From the NCBI GenBank assembly GCA_949935795.1, contig CATLFX010000019.1, positions 1 through 44,412 of the forward strand: a stretch of 44,412 nt of DNA, read 5' to 3'. Positions 34,081-42,564 of the stretch are shown in pieces. A program made the position numbers and the translations under genes. How positions within the stretch are numbered: the stretch's first letter is position 1; every line of letters starts with the position of its first letter. The notes below the pieces were generated by a model. The model was not told the DNA's origin. It worked only from the letters and a program-made list of their open reading frames with translations, and searched no databases. The DNA is from an uncultured Oscillospiraceae bacterium (lineage in GTDB: Bacteria; Bacillota; Clostridia; Oscillospirales; Oscillospiraceae).

Positions 34081-34132
34081 AATTCCCCAAAATTGAGTTG
34101 ACTTCATTTTTGGGGATTGCTTTTGGGGAATT
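34081..34132. repeat. 12-bp perfect inverted repeat
   Basis: AATTCCCCAAAA at 34081-34092 and TTTTGGGGAATT at 34121-34132, with further CCCCAAA/TTTGGGG units between 34060 and 34120. The stretch 33980-34165 is AT-rich and has no gene; it is probably the non-coding end of a transposon. Confidence 0.5.
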
Positions 34133-34165
34133 GGCAGGATGTTCCCACAGGGGAGGACTGCAAGA

Positions 34166-34304
34166 ATGAGGAAGAAAAACTTCAAGGGTCGGTGTGAGAA
34201 GCGGGTGTTGGGCAAGTGTGTTGAGGTATGCCGGACGTATGATCCTATCCAGTACGCCTATGCTGACCTGCTGCAAGCGAGTGATGAGATCAAGGAGATT
34301 AGGT
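34166..34304 (+). pseudogene. N-terminal fragment resembling TnsA-like transposase endonuclease
   Basis: ATG 34166 has GGGGAGGA upstream. It encodes about 46 residues (KKNFKGRCEKRVLGKCVEV, then RTYDPIQYAYADLLQASDE and EIRC), which I recognise from memory as the N-terminus of TnsA-endonuclease-like proteins of clostridial heteromeric transposons. Homology stops at EIRC, where the frame runs straight into an IS5-type transposase piece. Truncated, not functional. Confidence 0.5.
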
Positions 34305-34617
34305 GTATCAACGGTGTATGCTGGATTCTGCGCACCGGTGCCTTGGTGGGACTTGCCGGAAACCTATGGAAACTGGAAGAATGTGCACCGCCAGTTTTGT
34401 CAGTGGCGCGGCAAGGGAATCTGGGAAATAATCCTGGAAGCCTTGGGGGACGACACAGATTTTGAGTGGCTGATGATCGACGCCAGCCATATCAAAGTGC
34501 ATCCCGATGCCGTTGGCGCATGTGGCGGAAATCAGGCGATGGGCCGCACAAGAGGGATTTCAACACCAAGATACGTTTGGCCGTGGATGCGCATGGTATT
34601 ACAGCTTCTTTTACTTG
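34305..34617 (+). pseudogene. IS5-family transposase remnant, frameshifted and truncated
   Basis: Three frames in succession read NGVCWILRTGA, then PWWDLPETYGNWKNVHRQF, GKGIWEIILEALG and DFEWLMIDASHIKVHPDA, then KRDFNTKIRLAVDAHGITA. This is the N-terminal half of an IS5 (IS427-type) DDE transposase with the first catalytic Asp in MIDAS. A deletion of about 2 nt near 34345 and a shift near 34547 break it, and it ends at 34617 in the next fragment. Confidence 0.75.
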
Positions 34618-34989
34618 GTGAGTATCTCCGGCGCTGGCCGGGGCAAAATTGGTGCAAAAGCGACTGCTGCCATCTGTAATCAACTCCATCCGACACTTAT
34701 CGGTGTCAATATGTTGACCATCTACCCAGACTCGGAGCTTTATCAGGAAATTCTGCGTGGCAACTGGCAAGAGGAGAGTGAGATTGAAAAATACAAGGAA
34801 ATTCGCACTCTTCTTGAAAATCTGGAAATACCAACGCAATTTGCCGCTTTAGGCGCATCAAATGCATTCCAGTTTCAAGGAACTCTGCCGGAGGATAAAG
34901 ACGCTCTTATTGCGGCGCTTGATAAAATCATTGAGACTGTGCGAGAAGATGACTTGCGTGAATATCGCAAGAATCTCCCCCATTTATAA
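34618..34989 (+). pseudogene. 3' end of a radical SAM protein gene
   Basis: About 123 residues: VSISGAGRGKIG, then LNQL-like NQLHPTLIGVNMLTIYPDSE, LYQEILRGNWQEESE, IPTQFAALGASNAFQFQG and EDLREYRKNLPHL. This is the C-terminal part of an Elp3/MiaB-like radical SAM family common in clostridia; the CxxxCxxC cluster and barrel are missing. It may be expressed from a start in the IS relic but cannot be active. A strong hairpin follows. Confidence 0.65.
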
Positions 34990-34994
34990 AAATA

Positions 34995-35031
34995 GCAGGC
35001 CCCGCACAGGTGAAGCTTGTGCGGGGCCTGC
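34995..35031. terminator. 13-bp-stem hairpin between radical SAM and TnpV relics
   Basis: GCAGGCCCCGCAC and GTGCGGGGCCTGC with an 11-nt loop, between two convergent broken genes. The T-tract is short (ATTATG), so it may serve both strands weakly. Confidence 0.6.
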
Positions 35032-35032
35032 A

Positions 35033-35401
35033 TTATGCTAAAACCAGTTCTCTCGTAATGATTTCTTCTGCGCGGTTGCGGATATTGTGCATTCTTCTGA
35101 CCCACTCCATTTGATTTTCTTGTTTAAGCAGTTCAGTGATACCCTCTTGCCCTGCCATCTGCTCAATCAATCGGAAAAACATCTCTTGGGCCTGTTAGTC
35201 AATTTCTATGACATGGGCGTCTAATTTCCCATCGAGCAGTAACGCGGTGTAGCGCGGCCCTCTATGCTCCCGCAGATACCGTTTCCGCCGTTGGCCCCAA
35301 ATACCAACAGGTGCGCTTTCCGGCACAGTGAGGTTTGGGAGAAGATAATCACCCTCTTGGCGGTAAGTTCCACCCATTTGCTCAAACGTAGATTTTTTCA
35401 T
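35033..35401 (-). pseudogene. tnpV: TnpV-like transposon protein with one in-frame stop
   Basis: The N-terminal part (KKSTFEQMGGTYRQEGDYLLP, PVGIWGQRRKRYLREHR) and the C-terminal part (QAQEMFFRLIEQMAGQEGIT, ENQMEWVRRMHNIRNRAEEI) are in the same frame and together match the TnpV family of about 120 residues. They are separated only by a TAA at codon 69 (35197-35195). AGGAGG-type site (GGAGGT) before ATG 35401. The function of TnpV is not known; it travels with clostridial transposons. Confidence 0.8.
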
Positions 35402-35465
35402 GATGTATACCTCCGAAATGTTGGATTTCCCGCAATTTAATCACATTCGGATGACTATAAAAATT

Positions 35466-35501
35466 GGGAGAGAGGTAACTTCCCTATGTTACCTCTCTCC
35501 C
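35466..35501 (-). terminator. intrinsic terminator of the CGC-tail gene
   Basis: Minus strand GGGAGAGAGGTAAC and its complement with an 8-nt loop, then AATTTTTA. It is 24 nt after the stop at 35525. Confidence 0.85.
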
Positions 35502-35524
35502 GCGCCGGAGCTGTTTTTTGCTTG

Positions 35525-36034
35525 TTACTCGGGCTTATTCTCGTCCTCAGCAGGGGCGCCGCAGCCGCAGGGCTCATCCTCCTTTGTCTCACAGCCGCAA
35601 GGCTCCTCCTTAGCCTCGCAGCCGCAGGACTCCTCCTGGGAAACCACTTCGGCGTCCACGGCGTCCACCTCGGCGTCGGTGAACTGACCGGCGGCCTTGA
35701 TGTCGGCGATGCGCTCATTGTTGTAAGAGATGCGGGCCATGGCGTCGGAGATGCGCTGGCAGGCGTCGGCGTAGGCCGCCTCGGGAGCGGAGCCCCGCTC
35801 GGCGTAGTACAGCTTGCCCAGCTCGGAGTAGGCCTTGCGGATGGCCTCCTGCTCGGCGGAGTTGTTCACCTTCAGCTTGCCGATCTCGGTGAGCTCCTTG
35901 GCGCGGGTGGCGCCGGTGTCGGCCAGCTCCTTGGCCTTGGCGATGCCGGTCTCGGTGAGTTCCTTGGCCTTGGTCACGCCGGACTGGGCGAGGACCACAG
36001 CTTTGTCTTTCAGACTTTCAAAATCAATGCTCAT
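35525..36034 (-). CDS. repeat-rich protein with Cys-Gly-Cys tail
   Basis: 169 residues from ATG 36034 (GGAGGT upstream). Residues about 17-55 are three repeats of an 11-residue amphipathic helix unit (VTKAKELTETG, IAKAKELADTG, ATRAKELTEIG). A helical middle (SAEQEAIRKAYSELGKLYYAE, RISDAMARISYNNERIADI) resembles the helical domain found in zinc-ribbon-type clostridial proteins. The acidic tail has three Cys-x-Cys units (ESCGCEAK, EPCGCETK, EPCGCGAP), a likely metal site. No signal peptide. Monocistronic with a promoter and terminator. I cannot name it. Confidence 0.8.
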   Translation of the reverse strand: MSIDFESLKDKAVVLAQSGVTKAKELTETGIAKAKELADTGATRAKELTEIGKLKVNNSAEQEAIRKAYSELGKLYYAERGSAPEAAYADACQRISDAMARISYNNERIADIKAAGQFTDAEVDAVDAEVVSQEESCGCEAKEEPCGCETKEDEPCGCGAPAEDENKPE

Positions 36035-36113
36035 GGTAGGTTTACCTCCCGATTCAGATGTGTGGGCCGCCCAGCGGCGGCGTTTAACCCGCCGCTTCAT
36101 TTCCACTGGTGAT

Positions 36114-36142
36114 ATTTTATGACGGCCGGAGGAAAAATGCAA
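36114..36142 (-). promoter_or_regulatory. sigma-A promoter of the CGC-tail gene
   Basis: Minus strand TTGCAT, 17 nt, TAAAAT. A second candidate, TTGACA with TAAACA, lies about 45 nt further upstream (about 36155-36183). Confidence 0.6.
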
Positions 36143-36199
36143 GGGGATTCATCCATTGTTTAGAAAGGTTTAATACTTTGTCAAAAAATTCCCACAGTT

Positions 36200-37171
36200 T
36201 TATTCCTCTGTCTCCCCGTCCCCGCCGTCCAGTACCTGCTGGATGATAAACCGGGGCCTGCCCTTGCTCTCCATATAGAGCTTGCCGATATACTCCCCGA
36301 TGACCCCCAGGGACAGCAGGATGAGCCCGCCGATGAACCACACGGAGCAGGCCAGACTGGCCCAGCCTGCCACGGTGTTGCCGGTGGCCCAGCGGACCAC
36401 GTTGTAGACGATCATAATGAGGGAGACAAAGAAGACCAGGAAGCCCAGCCCGGTAATCATCCGCAGGGGTTTCACCGACAGGGAGGTGACCCCTTCCAGG
36501 GCGAAGGACAGCATTTTTTTCAAAGGGTATTTGCTCTCCCCGGCGAACCGCTCCCCCCGCTCGTACTCCACCGTGTCGGTGGGGTAGCCGATCATGGGCA
36601 CAATGCCCCGGAGGAACAGGTTGACCTCCTTGAACTGGGCCAGCCCCTCCAGCGCCCGCTTGGACATGAGCCGGTAGTCAGCGTGGTTGAACACCGTCTC
36701 CGCCCCCAGCAGGTCCATCATGCGGTAGAACGCCTCGGCGGTGGTGCGCTTAAAAAAGGTGTCCGTCTTTCGGGAGGAGCGCACGCCGTAGACGATGTCC
36801 GCCCCCGCCAGGTACTTGTCCACCATGGCGTCGGCGGCGTCCACGTCGTCCTGGAGGTCGGCGTCCATGGAGATTACCATGTCGGCCCTGTCCTTGGCGG
36901 TCATGAGCCCCGCCAGCAGGGCGTTCTGGTGTCCCCGGTTGCGGGACAGGTTTACCCCGCACAGCAGGGGATTTTCCCCGTGAAGCCGGGTGATGATCTC
37001 CCAGGTTTTATCCTTGGAGCCGTCGTTGACAAACAGCGCCCGGCTCTGGGGGCTGATCTTTCCGGCGTTCATGAGGCTTTTCAGCTTGTCCCCCAGCCGC
37101 CGGGCGGTCTCAGGGAGGACCTCCTCCTCGTTGTAGCAGGGGACCACAATGTACAGGGTGTTGCCGCGCAT
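36200..37171 (-). CDS. GtrB/DPM1-type glycosyltransferase family 2 membrane protein
   Basis: 323 residues. GT-A fold: YIVVPCYNEEEVLPETARRL, LFVNDGSKDKTWEII, and the DxD region SMDADLQDD (about 102-108). Two C-terminal membrane segments (GLGFLVFFVSLIMIVYNVV, ACSVWFIGGLILLSLGVIG) precede a basic tail (MESKGRPRFII). Such enzymes move glucose or another sugar onto undecaprenyl phosphate for modification of wall polymers or O-chains. ATG 37171 has GGAGG 7 nt upstream. No flippase or GtrA gene is adjacent, so the acceptor is unknown. Confidence 0.92.
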   Translation of the reverse strand: MRGNTLYIVVPCYNEEEVLPETARRLGDKLKSLMNAGKISPQSRALFVNDGSKDKTWEIITRLHGENPLLCGVNLSRNRGHQNALLAGLMTAKDRADMVISMDADLQDDVDAADAMVDKYLAGADIVYGVRSSRKTDTFFKRTTAEAFYRMMDLLGAETVFNHADYRLMSKRALEGLAQFKEVNLFLRGIVPMIGYPTDTVEYERGERFAGESKYPLKKMLSFALEGVTSLSVKPLRMITGLGFLVFFVSLIMIVYNVVRWATGNTVAGWASLACSVWFIGGLILLSLGVIGEYIGKLYMESKGRPRFIIQQVLDGGDGETEE

Positions 37172-37188
37172 GGCATAACCTCCAAAAG

Positions 37189-37256
37189 CGTTCCGCTTTT
37201 TCCTTTTTTTGCCCACAGGTTCCCTTCAGTTTACCAAAAAAGCGTACCGCCGTCAA
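37189..37256 (-). promoter_or_regulatory. promoter and leader hairpin of glycosyltransferase gene
   Basis: Minus strand TTGACG (37256-37251), 17 nt, TAAACT (37233-37228). Between promoter and ribosome-binding site is the hairpin AAAAGCG-gaa-CGCTTTT (about 37205-37189). Confidence 0.6.
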
Positions 37257-37274
37257 GTGGGACCCCCTGAGCGC

Positions 37275-37308
37275 GGACACGGGCGGCGGCCCTCGCCGCC
37301 GCCCGTCC
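37275..37308 (-). terminator. GC hairpin downstream of flavodiiron gene
   Basis: GGACGGGCGGCGG and CCGCCGCCCGTGTCC arms a few bases after the stop at 37313. Very stable but without a T-run. Confidence 0.55.
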
Positions 37309-37312
37309 TGAT

Positions 37313-38479
37313 TCAAATGGCCGCCGCCATGGCCCGGGCCAGCTCTCCCATCTTCTCCCGGTCGGCGTCCGTTGCGGCGGAGCGGATGGTGATCTTGGGC
37401 TCCAGGATGTTCAGCCCCTTCATCCCCTCCAGCTCGGCCAGCATGGTGCGCAGGGCGGTGGGGCCCCAGGTGCCGTTTTCCATCAGACCCACAGTACGGT
37501 CCTTGAAGCCCTTGGACTTGAGCCGGGCCAGCAGCTGGGCCATGGGGGGGAACACCCCGGCGTCGTAGCTGGATGCCGCCAGCACCAGGCCGCTGTACCG
37601 GAAGGCCCCGGCCACCGCCTCCGCCCAGTCCCGCCGGGCCAGGTCCATGGCCTCCGCCGTCAGCCCCTGGGCCCGGAGCATGTCCGCCAGCTCCAGCGCC
37701 GCCTTGGCGGTGTTGCCGTGGATGGAGGCGTAGGCCACCAGCACCCCCCGCTCCTCGGGGACGTACCGGCTCCACAGGTCGTATTTTTCCAGGGCCAGGG
37801 CCAGGGCCTCGCCGCTGAGCACCGGCCCGTGGAGGGGACACACGGCCTGAATGTCCAGCGCCGCCGCCTTTTTCAGCAGGGCCTGGACGTTGGTGCCGTA
37901 CTTGCCCACGATATTGATGAAGTACCGCCGGGCCTCGTCCGCCCAGGGCTCGTCGGGGCTGGCGGACCCGAACCGGCCGAAGCCGTCGGCGGAGAACAGG
38001 GTCTTGCTGGCCTCCTCATAGGACACCATCACCTCGGGCCAGTGGACCATGGGGGCCAGGTAGAAGGTCAGGGCGTGCTTGCCCAGCTCCAGCCGGTCCC
38101 CCTCCTTCACCACCAGGGTACGGCCCTCGAAGGTCTGGCCGGTGAAAGCGGTGAGCATGGGGAAGGTCTTGGCGTTGCCCACCAGCACCATCTGGGGGAA
38201 TTTCTCCGCCAGGGCGGCCACGCTGCCGGAGTGGTCGGGCTCCACGTGGTGGACCACCAGGTAGTCCGGGGCGCGGCCCCCCAGGGCCCCCTCCAGATTA
38301 TCCAGCCACTGGGCCGTCTTCCGGGGGTCCACCGTGTCCAGCACCGCGATTTTTTCATCCAAAATCACATAGGAGTTATAGCTCACGCCGTTTGGGACGG
38401 CGTACTGGCTCTCAAACAGGTCGATGTCGCCGTCAAAACAGCCCACCGGCGCCAAAGCCGGGTCAAGATGGAAGCTCAT
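37313..38479 (-). CDS. flavodiiron protein (A-type flavoprotein)
   Basis: 388 residues. The N-terminal metallo-beta-lactamase-like domain holds the diiron site: HHVEPDHSGS (His78, Glu80, Asp82, His83), APMVHWPEVM, LFSADGFG and CPLHGPVLSG. The C-terminal flavodoxin domain starts at about 250 (VLVAYASIHGNTAKAALELA) and carries FMN. Such enzymes reduce O2 and/or NO in anaerobes and protect against oxygen or nitrosative stress; rubredoxin is a usual donor, but no rubredoxin gene or domain is present here. ATG 38479 preceded by AAAGGACTG. Own promoter. Confidence 0.95.
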   Translation of the reverse strand: MSFHLDPALAPVGCFDGDIDLFESQYAVPNGVSYNSYVILDEKIAVLDTVDPRKTAQWLDNLEGALGGRAPDYLVVHHVEPDHSGSVAALAEKFPQMVLVGNAKTFPMLTAFTGQTFEGRTLVVKEGDRLELGKHALTFYLAPMVHWPEVMVSYEEASKTLFSADGFGRFGSASPDEPWADEARRYFINIVGKYGTNVQALLKKAAALDIQAVCPLHGPVLSGEALALALEKYDLWSRYVPEERGVLVAYASIHGNTAKAALELADMLRAQGLTAEAMDLARRDWAEAVAGAFRYSGLVLAASSYDAGVFPPMAQLLARLKSKGFKDRTVGLMENGTWGPTALRTMLAELEGMKGLNILEPKITIRSAATDADREKMGELARAMAAAI

Positions 38480-38529
38480 ATCAACAGTCCTTTCTTTTGT
38501 GGATCGGGGGTATTTTTTCAACGCCCATC

Positions 38530-38558
38530 ATTTTACTATGAATTTCCCCGTCCGTCAA
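38530..38558 (-). promoter_or_regulatory. sigma-A promoter of flavodiiron gene
   Basis: Minus strand TTGACG, 17 nt, TAAAAT, about 50 nt upstream of the start. Confidence 0.65.
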
Positions 38559-38659
38559 GCGTTTCCGGCATTAACAGGAAGTGGAGAGGATAGAGGAGAA
38601 ACGCCGCGCCGGACGGATTTTCTTGTGCAGTTTGCCCGCCGCAAAATCCTCCGTCCGCC

Positions 38660-38697
38660 TTGCTTTTTTCGCCCCAATTTGCTATGCTAAAGCAAAT
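38660..38697 (+). promoter_or_regulatory. promoter with overlapping palindrome for aconitase-like gene
   Basis: TTGCTT (38660-38665), 17 nt, TATGCT (38683-38688). The inverted repeat ATTTGCT-atgctaa-AGCAAAT (38677-38697) covers the -10, the position of a repressor operator. Confidence 0.6.
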
Positions 38698-38728
38698 ACC
38701 GCAAATCGCCCATTGGGAGGAATTTACC

Positions 38729-40945
38729 ATGATTACCATACAAAACGCCCCCGTCCGCTGGCAAAACGGCGGCTTTGTTTCCGCCGAAGGCCCCCAGGGC
38801 CGGGAGGGAACCATGGCCCACGCCATCCTCATGTCCCACAATACCTCCAACGACCCCAACCGGCTGTCCATCCGCTTCGACGCCATGGCGTCCCACGACA
38901 TCACCTACGTGGGCATCATCCAGACCGCCCGGGCCTCCGGCATGCAGGAGTTTCCCCTGCCCTATGTGCTCACCAACTGCCACAACTCCCTGTGCGCCGT
39001 GGGAGGCACCATCAACGAGGACGACCACGTCTTCGGCCTGTCCGCCGCCAAGAAGTACGGCGGCGAGTTCGTCCCCGCCCACCAGGCCGTCATCCACTCC
39101 TACATGCGGGAGCGGTACGCCGCCCCCGGCAAAATGATCTTGGGTTCCGACTCCCACACCCGGTACGGGGCCTACGGCTGTATGGCCATCGGCGAAGGCG
39201 GCCCGGAGCTGGCCCGCCAGCTGCTGAAAAAGACCTACGACATCGCCTATCCCAAGGTGGTGGCCGTCTACCTCACTGGCGCGCCCCGGCCCGGCGTGGG
39301 CCCCCAGGACGTGGCCCTGGCCCTGGTGGGGGCCACCTTCAAAAGCGGCGCGGTGAAAAACGCCGTCATGGAGTTCTTCGGCCCCGGCGTGGCCAGCCTG
39401 TCCATGGATTACCGGGCGGGCATTGACGTGATGACCACGGAGACCACCTGTCTGTCCTCCGTGTGGCAGACCGACGAACAGACCAAGGCCGCCCTCACCC
39501 TCCTGGGCCGGGGGGACAGCTATCAGGAGATGGCCCCTGCCGACGGCGCATACTACGACGGCCTGGTCACCGTGGAGCTGGACAAGGTGGAGCCCATGAT
39601 CGCCCTGCCCTTCCACCCCTCCAACGCCTACACCATCAAGGAGTTTAAGGCCAATATGGCCGACCTGCTCCACCAGGTGGATGTGGACGCGGCGGAGCAG
39701 CTGGGGGTGAAGAACGCCCCCTCCCTGGTGAAGAAAATCGTGGACGGCCAATTCCAGGTGGATCAGGGGGTCATCGCCGGATGCTCCGGCGGCACCTACC
39801 AGAATTTGAAGCGGGCGGCAGAAATCCTGAAGGGCTGCTCCACCGGCTCCGGGGCTTTCTGGCTGTCCTGTTACCCCGGCTCCATGCCCATCAACCTGGA
39901 GCTGACCAAAAACGGCTGTATCGCCCAGCTCATGGCGGCGGGGGCCTCCATCCGCTCCTGCTTCTGCGGGCCCTGCTTCGGGGCGGGGGACGTGCCCGCC
40001 AATGGGGCCTTCTCCATCCGCCACTCCACCCGCAACTTCCCCAACCGGGAGGGCTCCAAGCCGGTGGACGGTCAGATCTCCTACGTGGCCCTCATGGACG
40101 CCCGGTCTATCGCCGCCACCGCCCGGATGGGCGGTGTACTCACCGGGGCGGACGAGCTGCCCGACGTGCCCGCCGACCGGGCGGACGAGCAGTGGAATTA
40201 CGATGATTCCGCCTACAAGGCCCGGGTCTACTTCGGCGTTGGGAAGCCCCAGCCTGAGACAGAGCTGGTGTTCGGCCCCAACATCGCCGACTGGCCGGAG
40301 CAGATCGCCCTGCCGGAGGACCTGCTGCTGACGGTGTGCGCCGCCATCTACGACCCGGTGACCACCACCGACGAGCTCATCCCCTCCGGGGAGACCTCCT
40401 CCTACCGCTCCAACCCCCTGCGGCTGTCCGAGTTCGCCCTGTCCCGGAAGGACCCCCAGTACGTTCCCCGGGCCAAGGCCATCCAGGCGGCGGAGAAGCT
40501 GCGCCGCACCGAGCCCAATGCCCCCGAGGTCAAGGAGGCGCTGGGTGAGTTCGACCCGGTCAAGACCGGCCTGGGCTCCCTGGTGATGGCCCTGAAGCCC
40601 GGCGACGGCTCCGCCCGGGAGCAGGCCGCCTCCTGCCAGCGGGTGCTGGGGGGCTGCGCCAACATCGCGGGCGAGTACGCCACCAAACGCTACCGCTCCA
40701 ACGTGGTGAACTGGGGCATGCTGCCCTTCACGGCGGACGGCCTCAAGGAGCTGAACCTCCAGCCCGGCGACCGGGTGTACATCCCCGGTATCCGCGCCCT
40801 GCTGGAGGGAGACGGGGAGACCGTCCAGGGCGCCGTCCTGCGGGATGGCGGGGAGACACCCGTCACCCTATCCCTGCCCGGCCTGACCCGGGAGGAGCGG
40901 GATATTATCCTGGCCGGGTGTCTTATCAATTATTACGCAGAGTAA
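38729..40945 (+). CDS. aconitase-family hydratase (YbhJ-like)
   Basis: 738 residues. Iron-sulfur hydro-lyase fold: [18 protein letters not shown] and a later [10 protein letters not shown] and [11 protein letters not shown] supply the cluster cysteines, and the C-terminal swivel domain has [20 protein letters not shown] with the substrate-binding Arg. The architecture and length are like E. coli YbhJ-type 'hydratase' rather than AcnA (about 890) or isopropylmalate isomerase. Substrate unknown; citrate/isocitrate is plausible but no TCA gene is nearby. ATG 38729 has GGGAGGA 7 nt upstream. Monocistronic with a promoter and terminator. Confidence 0.88.
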   Translation: MITIQNAPVRWQNGGFVSAEGPQGREGTMAHAILMSHNTSNDPNRLSIRFDAMASHDITYVGIIQTARASGMQEFPLPYVLTNCHNSLCAVGGTINEDDHVFGLSAAKKYGGEFVPAHQAVIHSYMRERYAAPGKMILGSDSHTRYGAYGCMAIGEGGPELARQLLKKTYDIAYPKVVAVYLTGAPRPGVGPQDVALALVGATFKSGAVKNAVMEFFGPGVASLSMDYRAGIDVMTTETTCLSSVWQTDEQTKAALTLLGRGDSYQEMAPADGAYYDGLVTVELDKVEPMIALPFHPSNAYTIKEFKANMADLLHQVDVDAAEQLGVKNAPSLVKKIVDGQFQVDQGVIAGCSGGTYQNLKRAAEILKGCSTGSGAFWLSCYPGSMPINLELTKNGCIAQLMAAGASIRSCFCGPCFGAGDVPANGAFSIRHSTRNFPNREGSKPVDGQISYVALMDARSIAATARMGGVLTGADELPDVPADRADEQWNYDDSAYKARVYFGVGKPQPETELVFGPNIADWPEQIALPEDLLLTVCAAIYDPVTTTDELIPSGETSSYRSNPLRLSEFALSRKDPQYVPRAKAIQAAEKLRRTEPNAPEVKEALGEFDPVKTGLGSLVMALKPGDGSAREQAASCQRVLGGCANIAGEYATKRYRSNVVNWGMLPFTADGLKELNLQPGDRVYIPGIRALLEGDGETVQGAVLRDGGETPVTLSLPGLTREERDIILAGCLINYYAE

Positions 40946-40952
40946 ACAGTTC

Positions 40953-40978
40953 GGGGCGGAGGGAAATCCCTCCGCCCC
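40953..40978 (+). terminator. intrinsic terminator of aconitase-like gene
   Basis: GGGGCGGAGGGA-aa-TCCCTCCGCCCC followed by TTCAATCTT, 8 nt after the stop. Confidence 0.82.
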
Positions 40979-41000
40979 TTCAATCTTAAAAATCAATTCA

Positions 41001-41029
41001 TAGACACGCCGCCCCTTTTGTGCTATGAT
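41001..41029 (+). promoter_or_regulatory. sigma-A promoter of lipoprotein gene at 41086
   Basis: TAGACA, 17 nt, TATGAT with an extended -10 (TGc). Confidence 0.65.
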
Positions 41030-41085
41030 AAGATATACAGACAAAATACCCCAGATTCCGACACGATTTTATGGAGGTGCGCCCT

Positions 41086-41763
41086 ATGCGGACAAAACGA
41101 TATGCCGCCCTGTTCCTGGCGGCGGCACTGGCCCTGTCCCTGGCCGGATGCGGCATGAATGAGGACAAAAATAAGAACAAGGATGGGGATATGACCATCC
41201 AGCCCGCCCAGCTCACCGAAGAGGAAACCGCTCTCACCGAGCTGCTGAACCTGGAGATGAAATCCTACCGCATTTTCGATTTTCGGGTGACGGGGGCCAA
41301 ATCCGCCAAGATTTCTGCCTACGAGCTGGTGGACGGGGAGTGGTCCAGCGTCACCACCGGTCTGGGCGATTTTGCCCCCGAAGGGCCTGGCCGAATCGCC
41401 CTGATGTTCGGCAAAATGAACGAGGGTGTCAGCGCTCGTTATCAGGGCGAACACGGAGGCGGCGGGACCCAGTTCGCCATGCCCGGCGGGGAGAGCACTG
41501 GCCTGTTCTATGCCACCTCTGTCCTCACCGATCTCACGCCGGTGGACCTGGACAAAGAGATCCCCTTGGCCATTCAAATCGCCACTTCACAAAGCGAAAT
41601 TGACTCCTATTATGTGAACTATTTTGAAATGCCTCGGGAGCTGGCCAAGCACAATTACGAGCACGTGTATGCCATCACCGTGACGTTCAGCGCAAGCTCC
41701 GTATCCGACAGCTCCCAAGGGGCCTCCGCCGCGCCCTCGGCGGAGCCCTCCCCCACGGAGTAA
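41086..41763 (+). CDS. lipoprotein of unknown function
   Basis: 225 residues from ATG 41086 (GGAGGTG upstream; an in-frame ATG 15 nt earlier overlaps it). Signal peptide ends in the lipobox SLAGC (Cys22), followed by a Lys/Asp-rich linker. The soluble domain (ELLNLEMKSYRIFDFRVTGAK, ALMFGKMNEGVSARYQGEHG, GLFYATSVLTDLTPVDLD) is predicted mainly beta and not recognised. The C-terminus is a Ser/Ala/Pro tail (SSQGASAAPSAEPSPTE). Stands alone between its own promoter and a terminator shared with the gene opposite. Confidence 0.75.
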   Translation: MRTKRYAALFLAAALALSLAGCGMNEDKNKNKDGDMTIQPAQLTEEETALTELLNLEMKSYRIFDFRVTGAKSAKISAYELVDGEWSSVTTGLGDFAPEGPGRIALMFGKMNEGVSARYQGEHGGGGTQFAMPGGESTGLFYATSVLTDLTPVDLDKEIPLAIQIATSQSEIDSYYVNYFEMPRELAKHNYEHVYAITVTFSASSVSDSSQGASAAPSAEPSPTE

Positions 41764-41770
41764 GAAAAAC

Positions 41771-41796
41771 CGCCCCCCGGTTCCCGCCGGGGGGCG
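41771..41796. terminator. bidirectional terminator, lipoprotein and HAD genes
   Basis: CGCCCCCCGG-ttcccg-CCGGGGGGCG lies between the two convergent stops, 7 and 4 nt away. TTCTTC follows on plus, GTTTTTCTT on minus. Confidence 0.82.
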
Positions 41797-41800
41797 TTCT

Positions 41801-42475
41801 TCATACTTCCAGCCAGGTTTTCAATTCGGCCAGGTCCTGGGCGATATGTACGCACGGGAACCGCTCAAAGGCCGGGGCCTTTGTGGTGCCGTTGAGCACC
41901 GCGCAGAACTGGCAGCGCCCCGCCTGGGCGGTGGCGGCGTCGATGACCGTGTCGCCGCAGAACAGCACCTCCTCCGCCGGGAGGTTCAGCTTTTCCAGGG
42001 CCATCCGCAGCCCCTCCGGGTTTGGCTTGGAGTGCTGCACCTCGTCTCCGCCGATCACCAGATCCAGCAGGTCCAGCCGGTCCTGGTGATCGAAAATACG
42101 CCGGATGGTGTCCCCAGGCTTGGTGGACACGATGGCGGTGCGCGCGCCCGCGTTTTTCAGCGCCTCCAGCAGGTCCGCCGCGCCGGGGAAGAGGGTTGTG
42201 CCTTCGATCATCAGCGTACGGCCCGCTCCCTGGGCCTTCACCCCCACCGTCTCCTGGAAGGTGCGGAAAAAGGTCTCCTGCCGCTCCGGGTCGTGGTCGC
42301 CGGTGATAAGGGAGTACCCGTCCGCCAGGGTCAGGCCGATGGTGGGCCGGACTTGGTCCACCGTGGGAGGGTCCAGCCCCAGGGCGGCGAAGCCCAGGCG
42401 GTAGCCCTCGGCGATCGCCGGGGTGGAGTCTCCCAAGGTGTAGTCAAAGTCGAAAAATACCCCTTGATATTTCAT
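41801..42475 (-). CDS. HAD-family hydrolase, phosphoglycolate phosphatase-like
   Basis: 224 residues. Motif I FFDFDYTLGDS (nucleophile Asp9, Asp11), motif II TAIVSTKPG, motif III Lys in HSKPNPEGLRMAL, motif IV FCGDTVIDAATAQAG. Cap of the C1 helical type, so Gph/beta-phosphoglucomutase-like; the exact phosphoester is unknown. GAGGT before ATG 42475; own promoter TTGAAA/TATGAT upstream. Confidence 0.9.
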   Translation of the reverse strand: MKYQGVFFDFDYTLGDSTPAIAEGYRLGFAALGLDPPTVDQVRPTIGLTLADGYSLITGDHDPERQETFFRTFQETVGVKAQGAGRTLMIEGTTLFPGAADLLEALKNAGARTAIVSTKPGDTIRRIFDHQDRLDLLDLVIGGDEVQHSKPNPEGLRMALEKLNLPAEEVLFCGDTVIDAATAQAGRCQFCAVLNGTTKAPAFERFPCVHIAQDLAELKTWLEV

Positions 42476-42523
42476 GATATGACCTCGGTTATTTTAGTTG
42501 GCCCGCTTGAGGCCGTTCAAGGA

Positions 42524-42552
42524 ATCATACCACAGCCGGGGGCAGTTTTCAA
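42524..42552 (-). promoter_or_regulatory. sigma-A promoter of HAD gene
   Basis: Minus strand TTGAAA, 17 nt, TATGAT, immediately downstream of the stop of the sigma-like gene at 42565. Confidence 0.65.
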
Positions 42553-42564
42553 CCCTTAATATAT

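Noticed and set aside
31116-34082. A 988-codon open frame on the minus strand opposite ppdK
   Set aside because: It is rich in Gly, His, Val and Leu and mirrors the extreme codon bias of ppdK; the plus strand encodes an unmistakable PPDK. It is a shadow frame that also runs across the MITE-like element.
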